Both the position numbers and the translations under genes were made by a program. 64,000 bases of DNA, taken from Acinetobacter marinus (GTDB lineage Bacteria > Pseudomonadota > Gammaproteobacteria > Pseudomonadales > Moraxellaceae). Positions 42,237 to 50,361 of this stretch are shown here, piece after piece; the stretch's first letter is position 1; every line of letters begins with the position of its first letter. Below the pieces are notes generated by a model. That model was given only the letters and a program-made list of their open reading frames with translations. It was not told the origin of the DNA and did no database searches. The stretch spans positions 62,001 to 126,000 of the forward strand of contig NZ_FMYK01000003.1 in NCBI RefSeq assembly GCF_900096915.1, read 5' to 3'.

Positions 42237-43241
42237 TCATTGTGCATAATTCACTTCGATCGTGGCATGTACGATTTCTTCATGAATCGACAAAGCATGT
42301 TTGATACTTTCAGGCGTTATCGCATGATTTTCTGTATTTACAGCGAGAATGCAGGAAAATTTTTCTCGACCAACTTGCCATACGTGCAAATCTGCCAGTT
42401 CAACATCTAAATCCTGCATCATTTCTTTAATTTCAACGACGACAGGCTCATCCATTTCAGCTTCAAGGAGAATTTTTCCTGTTTGACGAATCAGTCCTAA
42501 AGCCCATTTTGACACTAAAATTGCACCAACAATTCCCAAAACTGCATCTAAAAAATCCCACTGCAAATATTTTCCAGCGAATAAAGCGATGATTGCCAGT
42601 ACAGATGTCAGTGCATCTGCGATGACATGTAAAAATGCAGCGCGTTGATTCAGATCATGGCTATGGTGAGTATGCGTTGCTTCATGTTCATCGTGTGAAT
42701 GTTCGTGATGAGAATGATCATGGTCATGATGATGGTGGCTATGATGCGAATGTCCGTGATGTACGTGTCCATGATGTGCATGATCATCATGCAGTAACCA
42801 TGCACAAACGACATTCACGATTAAACCTAAAATCGCAATGCTGATCGCTTCGTTATAATGAATTTGCACAGGATGAAATAAGCGTTCTATCGAGCTAATA
42901 CACATAATCAAAGCAACGACCATGAGTAAGATCGCACTGCTATATCCTGCGAGAATTTCGATTTTCCATGTCCCAAAGCAAAAGCGTGGGTCATTGGCAT
43001 AATGACGTGCCGCACGATAGGCAAGATAAGCCAAGCCAAGTGCCAACATATGCGAACTCATATGCCAGCCATCAGCAAGTAGTGCCATGGAGTTGAAAAT
43101 CCATCCACCAGCAATTTCTGCAACCATCATAACGCCAGTAAAAATGGTCGCAATCAGAATTTTTTTCTGAGCAAGCGGATTGCCTTGATCAAACTGATGG
43201 GTGTGGTTGGCATGGAGATGATTTGAGGTGGATGAAGACAT
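42237..43241 (-). CDS. Cation diffusion facilitator with a His-rich loop (DmeF-like)
   Basis: The 334-residue transporter has six membrane helices with metal-site motifs HMSSHMLAL (helix II) and HVIADALTSV (helix V). A cytoplasmic loop of about 45 residues (around 150-195) contains more than 20 histidines. A second histidine-bearing stretch is at the N-terminus. The CDF family exports divalent metals in exchange for protons. The divergent RcnR-like repressor suggests cobalt or nickel rather than zinc. Confidence 0.9.
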   Translation of the reverse strand: MSSSTSNHLHANHTHQFDQGNPLAQKKILIATIFTGVMMVAEIAGGWIFNSMALLADGWHMSSHMLALGLAYLAYRAARHYANDPRFCFGTWKIEILAGYSSAILLMVVALIMCISSIERLFHPVQIHYNEAISIAILGLIVNVVCAWLLHDDHAHHGHVHHGHSHHSHHHHDHDHSHHEHSHDEHEATHTHHSHDLNQRAAFLHVIADALTSVLAIIALFAGKYLQWDFLDAVLGIVGAILVSKWALGLIRQTGKILLEAEMDEPVVVEIKEMMQDLDVELADLHVWQVGREKFSCILAVNTENHAITPESIKHALSIHEEIVHATIEVNYAQ

Positions 43242-43270
43242 GATTGCTACTTTTTAAAAATATGTTAAAA

Positions 43271-43285
43271 TACTCCCCTATAGTA
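43271..43285. promoter_or_regulatory. RcnR/DmeR-type operator
   Basis: TACTCCCCTATAGTA has TACT and AGTA ends around a C-run. This fits the operator form used by RcnR, DmeR and FrmR proteins. It lies between the CDF gene and the repressor gene. Confidence 0.65.
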
Positions 43286-43309
43286 TTTTGGATTTGATGA
43301 AGAATTGCA

Positions 43310-43570
43310 ATGGGTCACTTATCAAATAATCGAAAAGTCCTGAATCGGATTAGTCGTCTACAAGGACAAGTCAATGCGACCTATAAAGCGGTATCAGAAG
43401 GGCAAACGGCTTGTATTGATGTGTTACAACAAGTAGCTGCAATTCGTGGTGCGGTGCATGGTTTGATGAATGAATTATTAGAAGCGCATTTGGTGGAACA
43501 TATTTTGCCTCAGCAATATGATGAAGCGCAGTTGCAAGAGTTTTTAGATTTAATCAAAAAGTATAAATAG
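43310..43570 (+). CDS. RcnR/CsoR family metal-responsive repressor
   Basis: The 86-residue all-helical protein has the complete RcnR metal fingerprint: His3, Cys35, His60 and His64. This set marks Ni/Co sensors rather than the copper sensor CsoR or the formaldehyde sensor FrmR. It is divergent from a CDF exporter and has a matching operator upstream, so cobalt or nickel induction of the exporter is likely. Confidence 0.88.
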   Translation: MGHLSNNRKVLNRISRLQGQVNATYKAVSEGQTACIDVLQQVAAIRGAVHGLMNELLEAHLVEHILPQQYDEAQLQEFLDLIKKYK

Positions 43571-43587
43571 TGATTTGAATTAAAAAA

Positions 43588-43613
43588 GCAGGAAAATCAA
43601 TTTCCTGCCTTTA
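43588..43613. terminator. Bidirectional terminator between the RcnR-like gene and purD
   Basis: GCAGGAAA / TTTCCTGC (43588-43595, 43601-43608) has a 5-nt loop, an A-run before and T residues after. Confidence 0.8.
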
Positions 43614-43645
43614 GATTTTGTTTGCAATAAGTATGAAAAATGCTC

Positions 43646-44932
43646 TTAGCTATTTTTCTCACGTGCAATGGCACGGTAGCCAATATCACTACGATATTGC
43701 ATGCCTGTGAAAGTCACTTGACCACACACTTCTAAAGCATTGATCTGCGCTTCAAGGACACTTTCGCCAAGAGCAGTCACGCACAGCACACGACCACCTG
43801 CCGTGATCACATGACCATCTTCAGTCAGTGCTGTGCCTGCATGGAAGATTTTGGTGTCTTCTGGAGATTGCCCCAGACCTGAGATGACATCGCCTTTACG
43901 CACGCTTTCAGGATAGCCTTCGGCAGCTAAAACCACACCGATTGACTTACGTTCATCCCACTTCGCTTCGCTAGGTAGATTGCCTGCAATACCTGCTTCG
44001 ACCAAATCAACCAGTGAAGATTGTAAGCGCATCATGATCGGCTGGGTTTCAGGATCACCAAAACGACAGTTAAATTCGATCACACGTGGCTGACCTTCCG
44101 CATCAATCATCAAACCTGCATAGAGGAATCCAGTGTAGTTATGACCATCTTTTTTCATGCCATCTACAGTTGGACGCATGACTTGATCCATAGCACGTTG
44201 GAACACTTCATCAGTCACCACAGGCGCAGGGGAGTAAGCGCCCATACCACCAGTGTTCGGACCTTGATCACCTTCAAAGATACGTTTGTGATCTTGCGAA
44301 GTTGCCATTGGCAAGATGTTGTTGCCGTCGATCATGCAGATAAACGAGGCTTCTTCACCCTCTAAGAATTGCTCAATCACGACACGGCTACCTGCATCGC
44401 CAAATTTATTGCCTGCAAGCATGTCATCAATCGCTGCAAAGGCTTCGTCATTCGTCATGGCAACGATCACGCCTTTACCCGCAGCAAGTCCATCGGCTTT
44501 GATGACGATCGGTGCGCCATGTTGTTCGACATAGGCTTTGGCAGGAGCAACTTCAGTAAAGACTTCATAAAAAGCCGTTGGAATGTTGTGCTTTTTCAGG
44601 AAATCTTTGGCAAATGCTTTAGAGCCTTCGAGCTGTGCAGCGTATTGGGTTGGTCCCCAAATTTTTAAGCCTGCAAGTCGAGCAGCATCGACCACGCCGT
44701 TGACTAGCGGTGCTTCTGGCCCAACGATGATGAGGTCGATTTGGTTATTTTTAGCAAATTCGACGATGGCAACATTGTCCAAGATGTCGAGTTGTACATT
44801 TTGACATTTGTCTTCATTGGCGGTGCCTGCATTACCCGGTGCAACAAATACCGTGCTGACTTTGGCATCTTGGGCAATTTTCCAAGACAAGGCATGCTCA
44901 CGACCACCACTACCCAAAACTAAAATATTCAT
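43646..44932 (-). CDS. purD: Phosphoribosylamine-glycine ligase
   Basis: PurD joins phosphoribosylamine and glycine in purine synthesis. The 428-residue ATP-grasp enzyme has NILVLGSGGREHALSWK, GPEAPLVNGVVD, VIKADGLAAGKGVIVA, DHKRIFEGDQGPNTGGMGAYSP and VIEFNCRFGDPETQ. The ATG at 44932 is preferred over the in-frame TTG just before it. It is downstream of purH with a hairpin between. Confidence 0.97.
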   Translation of the reverse strand: MNILVLGSGGREHALSWKIAQDAKVSTVFVAPGNAGTANEDKCQNVQLDILDNVAIVEFAKNNQIDLIIVGPEAPLVNGVVDAARLAGLKIWGPTQYAAQLEGSKAFAKDFLKKHNIPTAFYEVFTEVAPAKAYVEQHGAPIVIKADGLAAGKGVIVAMTNDEAFAAIDDMLAGNKFGDAGSRVVIEQFLEGEEASFICMIDGNNILPMATSQDHKRIFEGDQGPNTGGMGAYSPAPVVTDEVFQRAMDQVMRPTVDGMKKDGHNYTGFLYAGLMIDAEGQPRVIEFNCRFGDPETQPIMMRLQSSLVDLVEAGIAGNLPSEAKWDERKSIGVVLAAEGYPESVRKGDVISGLGQSPEDTKIFHAGTALTEDGHVITAGGRVLCVTALGESVLEAQINALEVCGQVTFTGMQYRSDIGYRAIAREKNS

Positions 44933-45018
44933 CAATTATTTTCCCTTTTCATCTCGCAATGAAATCGAATTTATCAAAATGCTGTGATGCAAAAATTTCA
45001 TCAAAAATTATGAATGAA

Positions 45019-45072
45019 AAAATCCCGATGTACTAGCCCAAAATGAGGTGTTGAACTGTACAAAGGGATTTT
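45019..45072 (-). terminator. Hairpin between purH and purD
   Basis: AAAATCCC / GGGATTTT, with an inner stem TGTAC / GTACA, encloses a 24-nt loop. On the minus strand a T-run follows the 3' arm. It could end part of the purH transcripts before purD. Confidence 0.6.
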
Positions 45073-45077
45073 AAAAA

Positions 45078-46652
45078 TCAGTGACGGAAGTGACGCATGC
45101 CTGTAAATACCATGGCAATGCCGTGCTCATTTGCTGCAGCGATGGTTTCTTCATCACGCATTGAACCACCTGGTTGGATAATACATTTGATGCCAGCTTT
45201 GGCAGCATTATCAATACCATCACGGAATGGAAAGAACGCATCTGATGCCATGACTGCACCTTCAACCACAAGTCCTGCATGTTCTGCTTTGATCGCTGCG
45301 ATACGAGCGGAGTTGACACGACTCATTTGACCTGCGCCAACACCGATGGTTTGACGGTTTTTTGCATAAACAATCGCATTGGATTTGACATACTTCGCCA
45401 CTTTCCATGCGAAGATCAGATCGTCGATTTCTTGCTCGGTTGGGGCACGTTCCGTCACAACTTTCAGATCTGAGGCTTTGATCATGCCCAAGTCTTGATC
45501 TTGTACCAAAAGTCCACCATTGACACGTTTGAAGTCGAACTGCGGTGCACGTGCGTCAATTGCTGGCAGTTCGCCACAAGTTAAAACACGAACATTTTTC
45601 TTAGTACCAGTCACTTCAAGCACACCGTCAGCAATACTTGGCGCAATGATCACTTCCACAAACTGGCGATCAACGATTGCTTGTGCGGTCGCTACGTCTA
45701 ACTCACGGTTAAAGGCGATGATGCCACCAAATGCAGACTCAGGATCGGTTGCATAAGCAAGATCATAAGCAGTTTGAATGCCGTCTAAAGATACTGCTAC
45801 GCCGCATGGATTGGCGTGTTTTACAATCACACAAGCAGGCTTGGCAAAAGTTTTAACACATTCAAGGGCAGCATCAGTATCAGCGATATTGTTATACGAC
45901 AGCTCTTTACCTTGCAATTGCGTTGCAGTCGATACAGACGCCTCAGTCGCAGTGCTTTCCACATAGAACGCTGCGGATTGATGTGGGTTTTCACCGTAGC
46001 GTAAATCTTGTGATTTGTTCATTTGCACATTGAACGTACGGGCAAATTGATCGGCTTCACCTTCTGCTTTGCCAACACGTGCGCCAAGATATTGCGCAAT
46101 CATGCCATCATATTGTGCTGTATGTTCAAAGGCTTTCACTGCCAAATCAAAACGCGTTGCATGTGAAAGTGTACCGTCTGCTTTTAATTCAGCGACTACG
46201 GTATCGTAGTCAGAAGCATTGACGATGATACCAACTGATGCGTGGTTTTTCGCTGCAGCACGTACCATGGTTGGACCGCCAATGTCGATGTTTTCAATCG
46301 CATCTGCAAGAGAGCAGTTTGGCTTGGCCACAGTTTCAGCAAATGGATAAAGATTGACAATCACTAAGTCGATCGCATCAATATTGTGCTCAGCCATGAC
46401 TGCTTCATCTAGCCCACGACGTGCCAAAATCCCGCCATGAATCTTTGGATGTAAGGTTTTGACACGACCATCCATCATCTCTGGGAAGCCAGTGTGCTCT
46501 GACACTTCGATCACAGGAACTTGGTTGTCTTTAAGTAGCTTATAAGTGCCACCAGTTGAAAGAATTTCAATATTCAAGCTCGCAAGCGATTGTGCGAACT
46601 CAACGATACCAGTCTTATCAGAAACGGAAATTAAAGCACGAGAAACAGTCAT
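45078..46652 (-). CDS. purH: Bifunctional AICAR transformylase/IMP cyclohydrolase
   Basis: PurH carries out the last two steps of IMP synthesis. The 524-residue product has the MGS-like cyclohydrolase domain (ALISVSDKTGIVEFAQ, STGGTYKLL, GRVKTLHPKIHGGIL) and the transformylase domain with VKHANPCGVAV, SNAIVYAKN, GAGQMSRV and SDAFFPFRDGID. It lies between fis and purD. Confidence 0.98.
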   Translation of the reverse strand: MTVSRALISVSDKTGIVEFAQSLASLNIEILSTGGTYKLLKDNQVPVIEVSEHTGFPEMMDGRVKTLHPKIHGGILARRGLDEAVMAEHNIDAIDLVIVNLYPFAETVAKPNCSLADAIENIDIGGPTMVRAAAKNHASVGIIVNASDYDTVVAELKADGTLSHATRFDLAVKAFEHTAQYDGMIAQYLGARVGKAEGEADQFARTFNVQMNKSQDLRYGENPHQSAAFYVESTATEASVSTATQLQGKELSYNNIADTDAALECVKTFAKPACVIVKHANPCGVAVSLDGIQTAYDLAYATDPESAFGGIIAFNRELDVATAQAIVDRQFVEVIIAPSIADGVLEVTGTKKNVRVLTCGELPAIDARAPQFDFKRVNGGLLVQDQDLGMIKASDLKVVTERAPTEQEIDDLIFAWKVAKYVKSNAIVYAKNRQTIGVGAGQMSRVNSARIAAIKAEHAGLVVEGAVMASDAFFPFRDGIDNAAKAGIKCIIQPGGSMRDEETIAAANEHGIAMVFTGMRHFRH

Positions 46653-46706
46653 AGCGGTATGTTTAAAATCAAAAGTGAAAAGGGGAAATATCTAAAATTT
46701 AGGCAT

Positions 46707-46736
46707 AAAAAATGCCCGCTCGTTGGCAGGCATTTT
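46707..46736 (-). terminator. Terminator after fis
   Basis: AAAATGCC / GGCATTTT (46709-46716, 46729-46736) encloses a 12-nt loop. On the minus strand a T-run follows. It ends 6 bp after the fis stop and lies ahead of purH. Confidence 0.75.
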
Positions 46737-46741
46737 ATCAG

Positions 46742-47011
46742 TTATTCGGCCATTAGTCCGTGCGCTTTTAACTTTTTACGCAAAGTGCCACGGTTAAGTC
46801 CTAGAATCTCAGCAGCACGTGTTTGGTTGCCACGAGTATATTCAAGAACGACTGATAATAATGGTTTCTCCATTTCAGCCAAAACCATATCGTAAACTTG
46901 CGCAGGCTGTTCACCTTGCAATTGAGCGAAGTAATGGCGGACTGCACGGTCTACGTGAATACGTAGCGCAACGTCAGATTGTGCAGTAAAAATAGGAGAC
47001 TTACTATTCAT
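46742..47011 (-). CDS. fis: Fis family DNA-binding protein
   Basis: The 89-residue product has the C-terminal HTH NQTRAAEILGLNRGTLRKKLK and a central dimerisation helix region (AVRHYFAQLQGEQPAQVYDMVL). Fis is a nucleoid protein that bends DNA and regulates growth-phase genes. In E. coli it follows dusB; here no dusB precedes it, and purH follows. Confidence 0.93.
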   Translation of the reverse strand: MNSKSPIFTAQSDVALRIHVDRAVRHYFAQLQGEQPAQVYDMVLAEMEKPLLSVVLEYTRGNQTRAAEILGLNRGTLRKKLKAHGLMAE

Positions 47012-47489
47012 GCGATAAATCCGAAAATTTTGACCACTAGATCGATAGTGGTGGGTTAATGTATCAAGCGTCTATGCGACCACTTTAGATCATAAAGCGG
47101 GCACATCTTCATCCAGAGTGAAGCGCAAACAATTCAAATTGTGGTTGGCGTTTAGGTTGATTGTGTTGTATGAAAAATATACACACATAAAACAACAAAA
47201 ATAACTCCCTGTACCAATCGAGATTGGCAATCAAAAGGGAATTTGTTTTTTAAACTGCTAGAACCAGCAAAGAAATAAGTTAAAACTTCAATTGCGCATA
47301 TAATAGCATTTTCTGGCTCAAAGTGAGTAAATAAAGTTCATTTTTTCGTAATTATTTTGCTGTATATTCGGGAAGTTTAAGAGTATATTGCACAACTTTT
47401 TGTTTTTGCTAGATTGTTTAAAAAATACACAAATGTGAATTACCCATGATTTTTACAAAAATCTATGAGAAAACTGAACAGATGGGCGC
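47012..47489. other. 478-bp AT-rich gap upstream of fis
   Basis: No gene is seen. The region holds a palindrome CCAATC-GA-GATTGG at 47214-47227, extended by CCCT / AGGG arms at 47207 and 47237. This may form a leader hairpin in the fis transcript. Long spacing suggests a complex fis promoter. Confidence 0.5.
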
Positions 47490-48062
47490 TTAGACATAAG
47501 AAAAAAAGAAAAATTGAAAAATGAGCAGCAACACCAAAAGAAAGTTGATAATGCCCCAAGTGAAATAATAGTTACGCTGATTCGGCGAGGCTTTCTTTCT
47601 AAATTGACCTGTCGCAGCTTTTGTGTAAGTGCTTGTATATGCCATCTCAGCATCTTTTTCATCCAGTAGATTGGAGATCGGCAAAAGTGGCGTGTGTCCT
47701 GTTTGATTCGGACTCATGGTGTCAAGGTGGTTGAGATAGGTATATAAGTTGAGCTTTGAGCCGTCGACGCCATTGCCCATCATTTGCATGACATGCTGGA
47801 TGATTGCATGATTCTCTGAGCGAATGGCTGTGGCATCAACAGGGTTGGTTTCGATATTTTGGGTATTATTGTGAATCGAAAAGTTGAGATGTTTTTCAGG
47901 ATGAATGCTTGGCTCATAGGCTGGATCAAGAATGAAATGCGCAAACGCATCAAACACTGTATGACACTGTGCACAGCGTACTTTACCTTGTGCAATATTG
48001 AGCTGCATAAGCGTCAGCTCATAAGTGCTTTGGCAATGTGGACATTGGCTATAGTAGCGCAT
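47490..48062 (-). CDS. MJ0042-type zinc-ribbon protein with a C-terminal membrane anchor
   Basis: The 190-residue product has an N-terminal zinc ribbon with Cys7, Cys10, Cys30 and Cys33 (CPHC, CAQC), matching the finger-like MJ0042/DUF3426 group. A long polar middle follows, then one membrane segment near the C-terminus (IINFLLVLLLIFQFFFF). The family has no known function. It follows prmA by 24 bp, as such genes often do. Confidence 0.8.
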   Translation of the reverse strand: MRYYSQCPHCQSTYELTLMQLNIAQGKVRCAQCHTVFDAFAHFILDPAYEPSIHPEKHLNFSIHNNTQNIETNPVDATAIRSENHAIIQHVMQMMGNGVDGSKLNLYTYLNHLDTMSPNQTGHTPLLPISNLLDEKDAEMAYTSTYTKAATGQFRKKASPNQRNYYFTWGIINFLLVLLLIFQFFFFSYV

Positions 48063-48086
48063 CGGCTTGATCCAGTTGGCTAAGCG

Positions 48087-48983
48087 TTAAGCCTTGCGGT
48101 GTCCAGAGAGGCGACACCAGTTTTCTTCACGCATCTGCTGTCCCGTGATTTCAAAATATGGTGCATAAGCCGCTTTGACATCTTCGATCTGCTCTTCAAT
48201 TAGACCTGCAAGCGCAATCTGTGCATTTGGCACAGTCAGATTGTAGAAGGTTTCCACCAGCATCATCAGTGGTTTGGCTAAGATATTTGCCACCAAGATT
48301 TCAGTTTTGTCTTGATAATGTGCATCAAACTCCTCAGGTAACCCGACCCAAAGGCGATCTGCCACACCATTTAATTCGGCATTTTGCTTGGTTGCCAGCA
48401 CAGCTTGTGGATCAATGTCAGTGGCATAGACATATTTTGCACCAAGCAGTAGCGCAGCGACACCCAAAATGCCAGAACCACAGCCGTAGTCGATCACCAC
48501 TTTATCTTTCAGGTCTAATCCTGCAAGCCATTGCAAACAAAGGAATGTGCTGGCATGGTTACCCGTACCAAAGGCAAGTCCTGGATCAAGTTTGATATTG
48601 GTCACTTCAGGATTTGGCGCTTCAAGCCATTCAGGCACGATCCACAGATTATCCGCCACTTGGATCGGCTCATAATAATCCATCCATGCACGTTCCCATG
48701 CTTGATCTTCGATGACTTCTGAACGGATTGCTGTGTGTTCGATTTGTGTGGCGATAAATTGAGAAAGTGCCTCAGCATTTAAAGGTTGATCGTCTTCTTG
48801 CTGGAAAATCCCCGTCACAATCACCTTATCCCAAAGCGGGGTTTCGCCTGGCAAAGGTTCAAGCAAGGCTTGATCTTCTGCATCGTCTAAAGTCACGCTG
48901 ACTGCGCCTAAAGACAATAACAGCGATTCGCACACTTCGACTTGAGATTGTTGTACTGTGATATGGATTTGTAGCCAGTTCAA
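48087..48983 (-). CDS. prmA: Ribosomal protein L11 methyltransferase
   Basis: PrmA trimethylates ribosomal protein L11. The 298-residue product has the N-terminal substrate domain (SLGAVSVTLDDAEDQALLEP) and a SAM-binding domain with LDPGLAFGTGNHASTFLCLQWL, VIDYGCGSGILGVAALLLGA and VANILAKPLM. A zinc-ribbon gene follows closely. Confidence 0.96.
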   Translation of the reverse strand: MNWLQIHITVQQSQVEVCESLLLSLGAVSVTLDDAEDQALLEPLPGETPLWDKVIVTGIFQQEDDQPLNAEALSQFIATQIEHTAIRSEVIEDQAWERAWMDYYEPIQVADNLWIVPEWLEAPNPEVTNIKLDPGLAFGTGNHASTFLCLQWLAGLDLKDKVVIDYGCGSGILGVAALLLGAKYVYATDIDPQAVLATKQNAELNGVADRLWVGLPEEFDAHYQDKTEILVANILAKPLMMLVETFYNLTVPNAQIALAGLIEEQIEDVKAAYAPYFEITGQQMREENWCRLSGHRKA

Positions 48984-49225
48984 AATAGGTCACCAAAAAA
49001 TCAAATATTGTGCGCTATTGTAACGGATTCACACAGCAAAAATATATGCTGTGCATCGCATCGCTTGAAATTAAAAAAGAAAATATTGGCATGTGAAAAT
49101 GCTCATCTAAGATGTAAAAAAGCGCATTGTTGATTGATTTGACAATGCGCTTGGCTAGATTGATTTAGATTGTTTGCGTTATTGCGCTCGTTTCAGTTGT
49201 TTAGATTTGATGTTAATGGTTGATG

Positions 49226-50116
49226 TTAATGGTTGATCTGTTCCGCACTGGTTTCGGCAGGTAAGGGTGCAATACGATTGAGCATAAAGCCAAACGCTAC
49301 CGCAAAGAAATACATAAAGATCGAATACACTGCCGCAGGCATGGCAATGGTGGTGCTCGCCATGATGGTGATGGCAATGGTAATCGCCAACGTCCCATTG
49401 TGAATACCAATTTCAAACGCCGAAGCACGTGCTTGCTTTGCGCTAATCCCAAACATTCTCGGCACAAAGTAGCCAATGCTTAAGCTGATCGCACAGAATA
49501 ACGCAGTTGCCACACCCACTTCGCCAATATAGTTGAGGATATTTTCACGCTCGCTCATGATCGCACCAAGAATGATGATCACCAAAAACACCACTGCAAA
49601 AATACGGGTTGGCTTATTTAGCATCTCGGCAGTACGAGGCGAGTAATGTCGAATTAACATCCCGATCAACACGGGTACAATAATAATCACAAACACTTGC
49701 ACCACTTTGGCAAACTGTAGCCCGATCTGCTGATCGCCTTGCATAAAGTGATTGATGGCAAAATTCACCACGATTGGCAGGGTAAACGCCGCTAAAATCG
49801 AGTTAATGGCGGTGAGGGTAATATTTAATGCAATGTCACCTTTAAATAGATAGCTCAGCAGATTGGCAGTTGCACCACCTGGAGAGGCTGCAAGTAGCAT
49901 CAAACCGACGGCAAGCAGTGGCTGAAGCGCAAAGATTTTACACAGTGCAAAAGCAATACCGACCAATAAGCCCAGTTGGCAAAATAGTGCCACAAATACC
50001 GCTTTGGGATGTTTTCTGACACGGCTAAAGTCTTGTGGCGTGAGCTCTAAGCCTAAGCCTGCCATGACAATACCGAGTGCAATCGGTAAAAATACGGTAA
50101 CTAATGCTGAATCCAT
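49226..50116 (-). CDS. Bile acid:sodium symporter family transporter
   Basis: The 296-residue membrane protein has the BASS pattern: GLGLELTPQDFSRVRKHPK, LLAASPGGATANLLSYLFKGDIALN, which carries the crossover sodium-site region, and FEIGIHNGTLAITIAI. It has about ten membrane segments. Bacterial members import organic anions or pantothenate-like compounds; the substrate here is unknown. A 13-bp tandem duplication (GTTAATGGTTGAT twice, 49212-49237) covers its stop codon. Confidence 0.85.
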   Translation of the reverse strand: MDSALVTVFLPIALGIVMAGLGLELTPQDFSRVRKHPKAVFVALFCQLGLLVGIAFALCKIFALQPLLAVGLMLLAASPGGATANLLSYLFKGDIALNITLTAINSILAAFTLPIVVNFAINHFMQGDQQIGLQFAKVVQVFVIIIVPVLIGMLIRHYSPRTAEMLNKPTRIFAVVFLVIIILGAIMSERENILNYIGEVGVATALFCAISLSIGYFVPRMFGISAKQARASAFEIGIHNGTLAITIAITIMASTTIAMPAAVYSIFMYFFAVAFGFMLNRIAPLPAETSAEQINH

Positions 50117-50361
50117 TATTCATCCTTGAATAAGTTGTTGATATTACATTGAGTGTATCTAAAAACGGATGCTTTTCAAGCATTTTAAAATGACTGCTCG
50201 GAACAACTTTGATCAAACTTTTCCATTTGGCTTGATTAGCACGTGTTGAAAAGACTTGCTTAAAAAATAGTAGCGTATCGACAGTCTTGCACATGTTACA
50301 CGGCAAAATAGGCTACACTATGCCAAGTTTTAATTATACATTTTGATTGTGCAGAAATTTG

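Noticed and set aside
44141..44804. Overlapping frames opposite purD and purH
   Set aside because: They are antisense shadows of conserved enzymes with no ribosome sites or homology.
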